Assembly (NCBI GenBank): GCA_950075865.1
Contig: CATMVA010000003.1
Span: 92,679-156,678 of the forward strand
DNA from: an uncultured Oscillospiraceae bacterium
Lineage (GTDB): Bacteria > Bacillota > Clostridia > Oscillospirales > Oscillospiraceae
Reading direction: 5' to 3'
DNA length: 64,000 nt
Of this stretch, positions 26,315 to 34,063 are shown piece after piece (positions within the stretch are counted from its first letter, which is position 1; every line of letters starts with the position of its first letter). The notes beneath the pieces were generated by a model. That model saw nothing but the letters and a program-made list of their open reading frames with translations, did not search any database and was not told the DNA's origin. Made by a program: the position numbers and the translations under genes.

Positions 26315-26980
26315 ATGAAGATCAGACACACCATTGAAAACAACATCACCTGGGAGCAACTGAAAGCGGCGGCGGAGGCCGGGACGGCGGAGAGCCTGGC
26401 CCCGCTGAAAAGCGAGATCGATCTGACCCTGGAGGGCGGCGAGGCCGTCACCGTGGTGGTGGCCGCCCACCTCCCTGCCACGGCGGACAAGCCCGCCGGG
26501 ATCCGCTTTGTGTTCAAGGACGCCCTGGCCGAGCCGCACCGCATGAACGACGACTGGACCAACAAGGGCGGCTATAAGGCCAGCGAGGGCCGCCGGTACA
26601 TTCTGGAGGAGGTCTACCCCCGCCTGCCCGCCGACCTACGGGCGCTGATCCGGCCCCGCAAGATCGTGGAGAATATCCGGGAGGGCGTACTGGAGTATGA
26701 GGATCCCCTGTGGTTGCCCTCCGAAACGGATATGTTTGGCCGGGGTGAGGACAGCTGGCAGCACGGCAAGGTTGACGGCCCCGACGACTTCCAACTGCCC
26801 ATCTACATGACCGAGCGGGACCGGGTGAAGCTGTGCGGAGATTATGGCACATACCCCCAGTGGTGCCGTTCCGTCCATTCCGGCAACACCTACTATTTCT
26901 GCCGTGTCTACGGTGGCGGTAGCGCCAGCTTCGACAACGCCACCGCTTCCTGGGCGCTGGCCCCCGGCTTTGACTTCTAA
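26315..26980 (+). CDS. DGR-diversified DUF6273-like protein (second variable protein)
   Basis: The 221-residue protein is a free-standing version of the domain that ends the tail protein at 54435. Both share an N-terminal TW/LKAAAEAG segment, an LPADLRA segment, and the C-terminal WCRSVHSG, GGGSAS and SWALAPGF blocks. The last block region (residues about 183-218) is variable repeat VR2, so the protein should have a C-type-lectin-like variable surface. It has no tail, signal or membrane segment. AAGGAGG before ATG 26315 sets the start. It sits between the methyltransferases and the HUH nuclease. Confidence 0.85.
   Translation: MKIRHTIENNITWEQLKAAAEAGTAESLAPLKSEIDLTLEGGEAVTVVVAAHLPATADKPAGIRFVFKDALAEPHRMNDDWTNKGGYKASEGRRYILEEVYPRLPADLRALIRPRKIVENIREGVLEYEDPLWLPSETDMFGRGEDSWQHGKVDGPDDFQLPIYMTERDRVKLCGDYGTYPQWCRSVHSGNTYYFCRVYGGGSASFDNATASWALAPGFDF
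26861..26967 (+). repeat. DGR variable repeat VR2
   Basis: 107 bases align without gaps to TR positions 56681-56787. Nearly all differences fall where the TR has A, for example TR AACAACAAC against VR2 TTCGACAAC. The invariant G/C-rich end TCCTGGGCGCTGGCCCCCGG is identical to the TR. Homology stops at 26861, shorter than in VR1. Confidence 0.93.
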
Positions 26981-27004
26981 TCTGGAAATATCCAGAAATA
27001 TCCA

Positions 27005-27018
27005 GCCGCGCAAGCGGC
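27005..27018 (+). other. Short hairpin downstream of VR2
   Basis: GCCGC-GCAA-GCGGC, a 5-bp stem with a GNRA-type loop, lies 38 bases after VR2. DGR targets often have a hairpin downstream of the VR that aids retrohoming; this one is short, so the role is uncertain. Confidence 0.4.
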
Positions 27019-27031
27019 GGATCCCTGACAT

Positions 27032-27108
27032 AAAAAGACCCCCTGCGCCGTGTTGTCAGCACCGGGCGCAGGGGGAGATATAACGGCGGCTTTCACCGCT
27101 CCAGAGAT
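27032..27108 (-). ncRNA. Predicted free-standing small RNA
   Basis: A minus-strand promoter begins a transcript of about 77 nt. It contains a small hairpin (GCGG-TGAAAG-CCGC) and ends in a strong terminator (11-bp stem 27039-27049 with 27065-27075, then TTTTT). No ORF of useful size fits. It could regulate phage genes in trans; its closeness to VR2 may be chance. Confidence 0.6.
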
Positions 27109-27114
27109 ACCTAT

Positions 27115-27143
27115 ATTATACCATATCCCTGGGCGGTGTGCAA
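27115..27143 (-). promoter_or_regulatory. Promoter of the predicted small RNA
   Basis: On the minus strand TTGCAC (27138-27143) and TATAAT (27115-27120) are 17 bases apart, pointing at the terminator hairpin 40-75 bases away. Confidence 0.65.
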
Positions 27144-27233
27144 CAGCAAAAATTCACGGGGCCAGGCGCCCCGTGAGGCGCCGGTAAGAGTGATTAGTAA
27201 AGTGACCAGCAACCTGAAAAGGAGGGTAACACC

Positions 27234-27992
27234 GTGGCCTATGTCCATAGGCGGGTGGTAGCTGGCCAGACCGTCGAACACAGGAAAATGCAATCCTACC
27301 GGGTACACACCAAGGGGGTCAAGAGGGGGCCAAACAAGGGCACCACCACGGAGAAGCAGGCCAAGATCAACGAGAGGGTGGCCGAGGAACACCTGCGCTG
27401 GGATATAAACGCCAACTTTAAGCACAAGGACCTACACGCGGTTCTCCACTACTCTTTTCTGGACAAGCCCACCACCCTGCGGCAGATCCTGGACGATAAA
27501 GCGGAGTTCTTAAAGATCCTGCGGAAGCTGTGCCGAAAGCACAAGGTCAAGCCCAAGGTCCTGGTGGTGATCGAAACCAAGAGCATGACCAACCCACACC
27601 TGCACGTTATCATATCCAGGATTGACACCGAGATCATCCAGGACGCCTGGGAGGCCGTCCCGCCCCAGGGGGGCTATATCAGTTTTCAGAGCCTGGACAA
27701 CCGGGGAAATCATTACAAGCTGGCCCATTATCTGGTCAAGGAGAGCCGGGACACCATGCGGAGATACCGGGAGGAACTGGGGATCCGCGGGAAAAGGTAC
27801 ACCAAGAGCCAGAACATGGTCAAGCCCACGGTGACGTATGAAAAGGTGCCCGCCTCCTCCTGGAAGAAAGAACCCAAGGCCAGAAAGGGCGCGTACCTGT
27901 ACAAGTTCGACGACGGCAGCACCAGCCGGAGCGGGTGGCACGAAATGACGGGCTACCCATACCAGGAGTATTTCGAGGTTTTCAACGAATAG
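27234..27992 (+). CDS. HUH endonuclease-like replication protein
   Basis: The 252-residue basic protein carries NPHLHVIIS (HUH motif, near residue 121) and a later KLAHYLVKES with a candidate catalytic tyrosine. This is the arrangement of rolling-circle Rep proteins. It would nick one DNA strand to start replication. Start is GTG 27234, preceded by AAAAGGAGGG. No helicase or other replication protein is adjacent. The family call rests on motifs only. Confidence 0.7.
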   Translation: MAYVHRRVVAGQTVEHRKMQSYRVHTKGVKRGPNKGTTTEKQAKINERVAEEHLRWDINANFKHKDLHAVLHYSFLDKPTTLRQILDDKAEFLKILRKLCRKHKVKPKVLVVIETKSMTNPHLHVIISRIDTEIIQDAWEAVPPQGGYISFQSLDNRGNHYKLAHYLVKESRDTMRRYREELGIRGKRYTKSQNMVKPTVTYEKVPASSWKKEPKARKGAYLYKFDDGSTSRSGWHEMTGYPYQEYFEVFNE

Positions 27993-28004
27993 GAGGGCAA
28001 GACG

Positions 28005-28307
28005 ATGAAAATTTACATAGCCGGGAAGATTACCGGCGACAAGCGATATAAAGCCAAGTTCGCCGCGGCGGCAAAGAACCTGCAGACGGCTGGCCATGTG
28101 GTCCTGAACCCGGCCACCCTGCCGGCGGGCCTGACGGACGCCGACTATATGCGGATCGGCATGGCCATGTTGGACACGGCGGATCAGGTCACATTCCTGC
28201 CGGACTACCAGGAGAGCGCGGGAGCCATGGTGGAAATGGACTACTGCCGCCGGATCGGAAAGCCGTGGGGTCTGTACCTGGAGCCGCAAGGGGGTGGCCG
28301 CCGATGA
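28005..28307 (+). CDS. DUF4406 / nucleoside 2-deoxyribosyltransferase-like protein
   Basis: The 100-residue protein begins MKIYIAGKITGD and contains LNPATLPAG, MAMLDTADQVTFLPDY and SAGAMVEMDYC. This pattern belongs to DUF4406 proteins, which have a Rossmann-like deoxyribosyltransferase fold. It may process nucleosides for the phage. It is translationally coupled to the permuted methyltransferase by an ATGA overlap. Confidence 0.85.
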   Translation: MKIYIAGKITGDKRYKAKFAAAAKNLQTAGHVVLNPATLPAGLTDADYMRIGMAMLDTADQVTFLPDYQESAGAMVEMDYCRRIGKPWGLYLEPQGGGRR

Positions 28308-29944
28308 AAAGGATTTTAATAGGCGGATCTCCGTGTACGTTCTGGAGCATAGCGCAGACCAAGAACCGGGAAACAGAGGCCAGCGGAATGGGCTGGGAAC
28401 TGTTCAAAAACTACCTGATCGCCCTGGAAAAATACAAGCCGGATTATTTCCTGTATGAAAATAACAAGTCTATGTCCGCAGCCATCCGGGCACAAATCAC
28501 CGAGGAACTGGGCATGGAGCCAATCCTGATAAACTCCGCCCTGGTGAGCGCCCAAAGCCGCCAGCGGCTTTACTGGGTTGGCAAGCGCAACCCAGATGGG
28601 ACTTATAGCCGGGTGGAAATGGAACTGCCGGAAGATCGCGGAATACTCCTCCGGGACATTCTGGAAAGCGGAATACCCATGCGGGAAAAGGGCTATACGC
28701 TGAAAGCAAATTACGCAAACGCCGGGCCGGTCAATGGTGTGTGTGGCCGCCACTTTCCCGCACCCATGGCGGCGGAACCCGTAAATGTAACCATGCCTGT
28801 GAGGGTTGGAACCATTGAGAGCGGGACGCAGACCGAACACGACAGTAAACCGTTCAGAGTGTATAGCCCGGATGGAAAGGCGGTCACGCTCCAGGGTGAA
28901 GCTGGAGGCTATGGCGCCAAGACCGGGCTATACGCAACGCCGATATGTATAAATCAGCTTTCGAGCGGGAAATCACGAACCGTTGACGCACACATGGGAA
29001 AGCTGGAAAACAACCTGGTGCCAAGGATAAACGACCCGAACCCGGCAAAGCAGCAGTACGACTGCATAATCCAGCCAATACGGGTGGGCGATATGCCAAA
29101 CGCCAAAGGAGAAGTGAGCGGGAGCCAAAGCGGGCGAATTTATAGCGCGGACGGGAAAAGTGTACCCCTCCAGGCAAGGCCGAATGGAGGCGGAGCGGAT
29201 GGAGCCTCCACGGGGCTATACGCCATACTGCTGACTGACTGCGCCGCTTGCGCCGCCGGGCGGGTTGTGGGGCGCCGAATAAATGCGGACGGCCACAGGG
29301 ACGACTACAACCAGAATATCGAGCGTTTCCAGCGTTTCGAGGTGAACATCGACCCGCAAAAAACAAACTGCCTTTCCACGGTAGAAAAAGACAACATGGT
29401 GGCAATTCCCATCCAGATCAAAGAACTGGAAACCGAAAACGGAAAGATCGAGGAAATGGCCATTGAAATGCCGGACGGGAAACTGAAACCGATCTATGCT
29501 GTCTGGGACGGGCAAATCACAATAAAAGGGAAAACGTACCCCATAAAACTGCCCGATGGGTTCTATATCATCCGAAAATTGACAGTTCTGGAGTGTATGC
29601 GCCTCCAGACAGTGCCGGAGGGCTACATATTCCCTGTTTCAGAAAGTCAGGCGTACAAAATGCTGGGCAATGGCTGGACGGTGGACGTGATCGCCCACAT
29701 CATGTCCCACTTTGAGGGGATCACCACCGAGCGGGTAGAAGTCCTATCCATGTATGACGGAATGAGTTGTGGCCATATTGCGCTGGACAAGCCGGGTGCC
29801 ACCGTCGTCAGATACTACGCAACCGAGATCGACAAGTACGCCATCAAGACGACCATGGCCAACTACCCGGACACCATCCAACTGGGGGACGCTTTCCAAC
29901 TCCGGGAGGACGACTGGAGCCTGCCGCAAGTACAGGAGGGGTAA
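28304..29944 (+). CDS. Circularly permuted DNA (cytosine-5) methyltransferase
   Basis: The 546-residue protein has all main C5 motifs in rotated order. GGSPCTFWS (motif IV with catalytic Cys) is at residues 6-14, followed by YENN (VI, near 53) and SRQRLYW (VIII, near 90). A very long variable region (about 140-420) follows, then LECMRLQTVPEGY (IX) and MLGNGWTVDVIA (X, near 455). The SAM-binding motif VLSMYDGMSCG (I) comes last near 480, with YYATEIDKYA (II). Permutation is known for M.BssHII. The Dnmt3-like C-terminal part stops soon after motif III. Confidence 0.85.
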   Translation: MKRILIGGSPCTFWSIAQTKNRETEASGMGWELFKNYLIALEKYKPDYFLYENNKSMSAAIRAQITEELGMEPILINSALVSAQSRQRLYWVGKRNPDGTYSRVEMELPEDRGILLRDILESGIPMREKGYTLKANYANAGPVNGVCGRHFPAPMAAEPVNVTMPVRVGTIESGTQTEHDSKPFRVYSPDGKAVTLQGEAGGYGAKTGLYATPICINQLSSGKSRTVDAHMGKLENNLVPRINDPNPAKQQYDCIIQPIRVGDMPNAKGEVSGSQSGRIYSADGKSVPLQARPNGGGADGASTGLYAILLTDCAACAAGRVVGRRINADGHRDDYNQNIERFQRFEVNIDPQKTNCLSTVEKDNMVAIPIQIKELETENGKIEEMAIEMPDGKLKPIYAVWDGQITIKGKTYPIKLPDGFYIIRKLTVLECMRLQTVPEGYIFPVSESQAYKMLGNGWTVDVIAHIMSHFEGITTERVEVLSMYDGMSCGHIALDKPGATVVRYYATEIDKYAIKTTMANYPDTIQLGDAFQLREDDWSLPQVQEG

Positions 29945-29947
29945 CAA

Positions 29948-30151
29948 ATGGCGTGTTTTCTGGTATATAGCCGGGCGGGAACCATCCAAGGGAAAGAGCA
30001 AACGGCGGAAAAGGCCATTGCCAGGGCGAGGGAGATTGCCCGTCGGGAGGGGTACGCAGACGTGGTAAAGCAAGGCACACGCAGCCGTCGGCGGTTTTAT
30101 GAAAGCGGGCGGATAAAGACACTAAAGAGAAAAAGGACGGTGACGGCGTAG
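29948..30151 (+). CDS. Small basic phage protein
   Basis: The 67-residue protein is rich in Arg and Lys (ARAREIARREGYADVV, RSRRRFYESGRIKTLKRKR). CAGGAGGGG lies upstream of the ATG. It may bind nucleic acid; it is not recognised. Confidence 0.65.
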   Translation: MACFLVYSRAGTIQGKEQTAEKAIARAREIARREGYADVVKQGTRSRRRFYESGRIKTLKRKRTVTA

Positions 30152-31002
30152 TGGAGCGAGTGACGATCACCGAGCGGGTGGACCATTTCAACCTGGGACA
30201 GATCGCAAGGAGTGGGCAGACGTTCCGATGGATCCGGCAAGGGCCGCAGACGTACACCGTCCCAGCCGCCGGCGACTACTGCACGGCGTTCATGCCGGAG
30301 CGGGACCAGCTGAAAATCAGGTGCCGGGCGGATATGGTCAATTTCTGGCGGCGCTATTTTGGGCTATGCGATCCGTACCCGGAATACTGGGCCACCATCG
30401 ACGCCTGGGCAGAAAAGGACGGCCCGGAGGCGTACCTGACCAAAGCGGCGGCATATGCCGACGGAATGGTGATCCTGCGCCAGCCAGCGTGGGAGGCCAC
30501 GGCCAGCTTTGTGATCAGCCAAAACAACAACATACCCCGCATAAAGGCCATTATTGAGGCCCTATGCCGGAGGTTTGGCCACATGATCACGCTGCCAAGC
30601 GGCGGGTGGGTCTATACATTCCCGGAGCCGGAGAAACTGACCGACGCGGCCCACCTGGGCGGCCTGGGCCTGGGGTACAGGGACAAATACCTGGCCGCCC
30701 TGGCCTCTGCCGTGGCTGGTGGCAGTGTAGACCTGGAGAAGCTGGCCACGACAGACTATGAAGCCGCCAAGGAGGCCCTGAAAGCCATACCGGGGATCGG
30801 GGAAAAGGTGGCCAACTGCATTTTGCTTTACGGGCTGGGGCGCCTGGAGGCGTTCCCCGTGGACGTGTGGATCCGGCGGATATTAGAACGGGAGTTCCCG
30901 GACGGGTTCCCTGCGGGCCGATATGCCGGGTTTGCGGGGCTGGTCCAGCAGATCATGTTCTGCTATGAGCGGGAGAGCGGGAGGCCAACGGCGTGTATAT
31001 AG
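30151..31002 (+). CDS. OGG1-like 8-oxoguanine DNA glycosylase/lyase
   Basis: The 283-residue protein has SGQTFRW near residue 22, ISQNNNIPRIKAIIEALC, LGLGYRDKYL, and the helix-hairpin-helix AIPGIGEKVANC with the candidate Schiff-base Lys near 217. These are followed by FPVDVWIRRIL with the catalytic Asp near 237. It removes oxidised or modified guanine from DNA. Glycosylases are rare in phages; beside four methyltransferases it could act on modified DNA. The start is GTG 30151 with a weak ribosome site. Confidence 0.85.
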   Translation: MERVTITERVDHFNLGQIARSGQTFRWIRQGPQTYTVPAAGDYCTAFMPERDQLKIRCRADMVNFWRRYFGLCDPYPEYWATIDAWAEKDGPEAYLTKAAAYADGMVILRQPAWEATASFVISQNNNIPRIKAIIEALCRRFGHMITLPSGGWVYTFPEPEKLTDAAHLGGLGLGYRDKYLAALASAVAGGSVDLEKLATTDYEAAKEALKAIPGIGEKVANCILLYGLGRLEAFPVDVWIRRILEREFPDGFPAGRYAGFAGLVQQIMFCYERESGRPTACI

Positions 31003-31193
31003 AAACCGGGTTCCGCTACTTCCGCCTGAAATGCCGGAAGTGCGGGGAATGTATGTTCATCAAGCTGGCCGCCAAGCCAGGGAAAACCGCCCGCCGGAAA
31101 TGCGAGTGCGGAGAGGTTGCGGTGATCCGGGCCACACAGACGGACGGGAGGCCGACGGCGGAAATTATATCCGGCGATATGGAACCGGGATAG
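30993..31193 (+). CDS. Small zinc-ribbon phage protein
   Basis: The 66-residue protein has CRKCGEC and CECGE clusters, consistent with a zinc ribbon. GTG 30993 overlaps the glycosylase gene by ten bases. Function is unknown. Confidence 0.65.
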   Translation: MYIETGFRYFRLKCRKCGECMFIKLAAKPGKTARRKCECGEVAVIRATQTDGRPTAEIISGDMEPG

Positions 31194-31209
31194 AACGGAG
31201 GACAGCAAC

Positions 31210-32145
31210 GTGAAAGTGGGATTGATCGACGTGGACGGCCACAACTACCCAAACCTGGCGCTTATGAAGCTGTCAGCATGGCACAAAGCCAAGGGCGACA
31301 CGGTGGAATGGTGGTGGTCCGATCTGTTCCAGTTCGATCTTGTCTACATGGCCAAGGTATTCAGTGACGCATACACCAAGGACGCGCCAGAGCCTATGAA
31401 CGCCGAGCGAGTGATCAAGGGCGGGACGGGGTACGCAATCACCCTGGAAAATGGCGTGGAGGTCTACCACGCCGAGCGGGACCTGCCGCTGGCGCCGGAG
31501 ATTGAACACATTTACCCGGATTATTCGCTATACCCGGAACTGACGAAAGAAACGGCTTTCGGATTTTTGACACGCGGGTGTCCACGCGGGTGCGCCTTTT
31601 GCCATGTAGCCGGGAAAGAGGGGCGGGCCAGCAAAAAGGTGGCCAATTTGTCGGAGTTCTGGAGTGGCCAGCGAAACGTGACCATCATGGACCCAAATAT
31701 ACTGGCCTGCAAGGATCGAGAGGACCTGCTGGCCCAGTTGGTAGCCTCCGCCGCCTATGTGGACTTCAACCAGGGACTGGACATTCGACTGATCGACAAT
31801 GACGTGACGGCCCTACTGGGGAAAATGAGGGTCAAATGCCTACATTTCGCATGGGACAACCCGGCGGAGGATCTGGAGCCGTTCTTTGCTAAATTTTCGG
31901 AGCGATACGCGAGAAAAGACAGACGCACCAAGGTGGTGTATGTTCTAACCAATTTCGGAAGTACGCAAGAGGAGGATCTGCACAGGATCTACACCCTGCG
32001 ACGGCTGGGGTTTGACCCGTATGTGATGATCTACAACAAGCAGGAAGCGCCACGGGAAACCAGGCTTTTGCAGAGGTGGTGCAATAACCGGGTCATATTC
32101 AACACCGTGCCGGACTTCCGAAACTACGACGAAAAACTGGGATGA
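31210..32145 (+). CDS. Phage radical SAM protein
   Basis: The 311-residue protein has the CxxxCxxC motif RGCPRGCAFCHVAGKEG (cysteines near 124, 128, 131) that binds a 4Fe-4S cluster for SAM cleavage. The N-terminal 100 residues (LIDVDGHNYPNLALMKL) resemble the cobalamin-type Rossmann region found before some radical SAM domains. The substrate is unknown; its neighbours suggest nucleic-acid modification. Start is GTG 31210. Confidence 0.82.
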   Translation: MKVGLIDVDGHNYPNLALMKLSAWHKAKGDTVEWWWSDLFQFDLVYMAKVFSDAYTKDAPEPMNAERVIKGGTGYAITLENGVEVYHAERDLPLAPEIEHIYPDYSLYPELTKETAFGFLTRGCPRGCAFCHVAGKEGRASKKVANLSEFWSGQRNVTIMDPNILACKDREDLLAQLVASAAYVDFNQGLDIRLIDNDVTALLGKMRVKCLHFAWDNPAEDLEPFFAKFSERYARKDRRTKVVYVLTNFGSTQEEDLHRIYTLRRLGFDPYVMIYNKQEAPRETRLLQRWCNNRVIFNTVPDFRNYDEKLG

Positions 32146-32160
32146 AAGGGGAATTTTGAA

Positions 32161-32355
32161 ATGGGCGACATGGAAAAAGCGATTGCCGGCGTGGGGGCGG
32201 TGGCTGAAATGTCCCTTGTATATTTTCGAGCCGCCATAGGAGCCGGAGCGACACTGGAGGAGGCCATAACATTGACCAGGATATACCTGGAGGCGCAATT
32301 TGCAGAAGCCGCCAGGCAAAAGAAAGAGCAGGAAAACGCCGAAATGGAGGAATGA
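32161..32355 (+). CDS. Hypothetical small phage protein
   Basis: A 64-residue helical protein of a type often seen in Firmicutes phages (EKAIAGVGAVAEMSLVYFRA, EEAITLTRIYLEAQF). Function is unknown. AAAGGGG lies upstream of the ATG. Confidence 0.65.
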   Translation: MGDMEKAIAGVGAVAEMSLVYFRAAIGAGATLEEAITLTRIYLEAQFAEAARQKKEQENAEMEE

Positions 32356-32358
32356 CCT

Positions 32359-32763
32359 ATGAAAGCCATACTTGCAAGCATTAAACCGGAGTGGTGGAAG
32401 AAGATCCTGGCCGGCGACAAGGGCCTGGAGATCAGGAAGTCCGCCCCGCAGAGCAAGGACGGGCGGAGGTTCACCTGGCCGTTGACCGTCCTGGTCTATG
32501 TGAGCGGCACCGGGGCCATCCAGGGGCAGTTCACCTGTCCGGGCTGGATCAAAACCAACCTGCTGGAAATGCTGGTGGATCAGTCTTGCGTCCCGCTGGA
32601 GGATCTGCGGGCATACGCCAAGGGCGGGAGCCTTTACGGGTGGGTGGTGCAGAACCCGGAGAAGTTCGACGAACCCGCCCAGCTGGCCGAACTGGGCCTG
32701 GAGCGCCCGCCCATGTCCTGGTGTTATGTCGAGATCCCGGATCCCGCCCCGGAGGAGGTATAA
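32359..32763 (+). CDS. ASCH/PUA-like domain protein
   Basis: The 134-residue protein starts MKAILASIKPEWWKKILAGD and has LEIRKSAP, typical of ASCH-type PUA-like domains. These bind RNA or modified bases, and some cut or read modified nucleotides. Next to methyltransferases and a glycosylase it may recognise modified DNA; this is inference. Confidence 0.7.
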   Translation: MKAILASIKPEWWKKILAGDKGLEIRKSAPQSKDGRRFTWPLTVLVYVSGTGAIQGQFTCPGWIKTNLLEMLVDQSCVPLEDLRAYAKGGSLYGWVVQNPEKFDEPAQLAELGLERPPMSWCYVEIPDPAPEEV

Positions 32764-32767
32764 GACA

Positions 32768-32941
32768 ATGAGAAAGCCGATCCTTTGCAGGCTGGGCCTG
32801 CACAAGCTGGACAGATCGCACTATGTCGTGGTGAAACGCCGCCACTGGCCCAGCAAAAAAGAGTATCACCGGAATTATTCCGTGTGTGAGCGGTGCGGAA
32901 AGCTGATCGGCACCATCCGCCTGGACTGCGCCAAGAAGTGA
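32768..32941 (+). CDS. Small phage protein with CxxC
   Basis: The 57-residue protein has CRLGLHK at the N-terminus and CERCGK near residue 44, suggesting a zinc site. ATG 32768 is the first start after the previous stop; the longer ORF overlaps the ASCH gene. Function is unknown. Confidence 0.65.
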   Translation: MRKPILCRLGLHKLDRSHYVVVKRRHWPSKKEYHRNYSVCERCGKLIGTIRLDCAKK

Positions 32942-32956
32942 GCAGAGGGGAACGCC

Positions 32957-33433
32957 ATGGCCATCAACATCACAGACCTGCCGCCGCGATACCAGGCGCA
33001 GGCATTGAAAGAACTGGAGAAGCAGCAGAAGCGGCGGGGGCTTATGCCCTCCGCCGCCGCTGTGCAGAACGGAGCCAGGGGGCCAAAGTATCACAACTCC
33101 CCCACCGAGCGGGTGGCGGAGGACGGCACGGTGATCAAGTTTGACAGCCAAAAAGAGGCCCGGAGGTACGACGAACTGATCCAGCGCCTCCGCGCTGGCC
33201 TGATCCGGGATCTCCGCCTCCAGGTTGATTTTACGCTCCAGGAGGCATACACGGACGAAAACGGCCACCGTGTCCGGGCCATCCGATACAGGGCCGATTT
33301 TACATACAGAACCCCGGACACCGACGCCCTGACCGTTGAGGACGTGAAAAGCCGGGCCACCAGGACCAGGGAATACCTGATCAAGCGCAAAATGATGAAA
33401 GACAAGCTGGGAATAACCATAACCGAGGTATAA
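32957..33433 (+). CDS. DUF1064 nuclease-like protein
   Basis: The 158-residue protein has FDSQKEARRYDEL, YRADFTY and VEDVKSRATRTREYLIKRKM, the pattern of DUF1064 proteins, which have a PD-(D/E)xK-like nuclease core. In phages these often take the place of a Holliday junction resolvase before the late regulator. AGAGGGGAACGCC precedes the ATG. Confidence 0.85.
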   Translation: MAINITDLPPRYQAQALKELEKQQKRRGLMPSAAAVQNGARGPKYHNSPTERVAEDGTVIKFDSQKEARRYDELIQRLRAGLIRDLRLQVDFTLQEAYTDENGHRVRAIRYRADFTYRTPDTDALTVEDVKSRATRTREYLIKRKMMKDKLGITITEV

Positions 33434-33437
33434 AGCC

Positions 33438-33938
33438 ATGAAAACGACAAAGACAGCGGACAACGAGCGGGACGCCATCAAGGAATACCTGCAACAATAC
33501 CACACCGCCCGGAGGATGAAAAGAATACTGGAGCGGCGGCATGAGGCTTTAATGCGAGAGTTGAGAAGCCCAGGGCCAGGATCCTCTGCTTTCAGGGCCA
33601 CCCCGCCGTCGCACAATGGGCAGACGGACGGGGCGGTGTCCGTTGTCTTTCGGATCGCAGAGGTGGAGGAGCGGATCGAGAACCAGCGGGAGGAAATGGC
33701 CAAGGCCGTCCTGCGCGTTATGGACATGATCGACCTACTCCCACAAAACTCCATGGAGCGCACCGTGGTGGAACTGCGGCATATAGACTGCAAGGGCTGG
33801 GAGCAGATCGCCAGGGAGGTCTATATGAGCCGGTCCGCCGTGTTCAATTACTACAACGCCGCCCTGGACCTCCTACTGGGCTATAAGAGGGATGGGAAAC
33901 TGGCGGAGGAATACACAAAGAAAAATGCCAAGTCCTGA
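33438..33938 (+). CDS. DUF1492/ArpU-like late transcription regulator
   Basis: The 166-residue protein is helical and ends in a sigma-region-4-like HTH (RHIDCKGWEQIAREVYMSRS, then AVFNYYNAALDLLL). Related proteins activate phage late promoters. The repeated GGACG boxes lie directly after its gene, next to the late promoter, and are its likely binding site. Confidence 0.82.
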   Translation: MKTTKTADNERDAIKEYLQQYHTARRMKRILERRHEALMRELRSPGPGSSAFRATPPSHNGQTDGAVSVVFRIAEVEERIENQREEMAKAVLRVMDMIDLLPQNSMERTVVELRHIDCKGWEQIAREVYMSRSAVFNYYNAALDLLLGYKRDGKLAEEYTKKNAKS

Positions 33939-33944
33939 AAGTGT

Positions 33945-33976
33945 GGACGCTTTTGGACGGTTTGGTGTGCTATGAT
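33945..33976 (+). promoter_or_regulatory. Predicted phage late promoter with activator boxes
   Basis: GGACG occurs at 33945-33949 and again at 33955-33959, exactly 10 bp apart. TATGAT (33971-33976) is a good -10, but no -35 consensus is present at the right distance, as expected for an activator-dependent promoter. Head genes follow. Confidence 0.6.
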
Positions 33977-33984
33977 GGTAGCAT

Positions 33985-34063
33985 GGAAAGCGCAGGGGTG
34001 AGGGACAACCTACCCGACATAACCGAGGCCGCCAGGTGAGAACCTGGTGGCCTCCTGCTTTCC
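33985..34063 (+). ncRNA. Structured late leader RNA (predicted three-way junction)
   Basis: GGAAAGC...AGG (33985-33996) pairs with CCTGCTTTCC (34054-34063). Inside lie a hairpin GGGTGAGG/CCTACCC (33996-34003 with 34009-34015) and a 12-bp hairpin 34025-34036 with 34043-34054 (one G-U). The transcript should start at about 33983, so this fold would be at its 5' end. No known RNA family is recognised. Confidence 0.5.
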
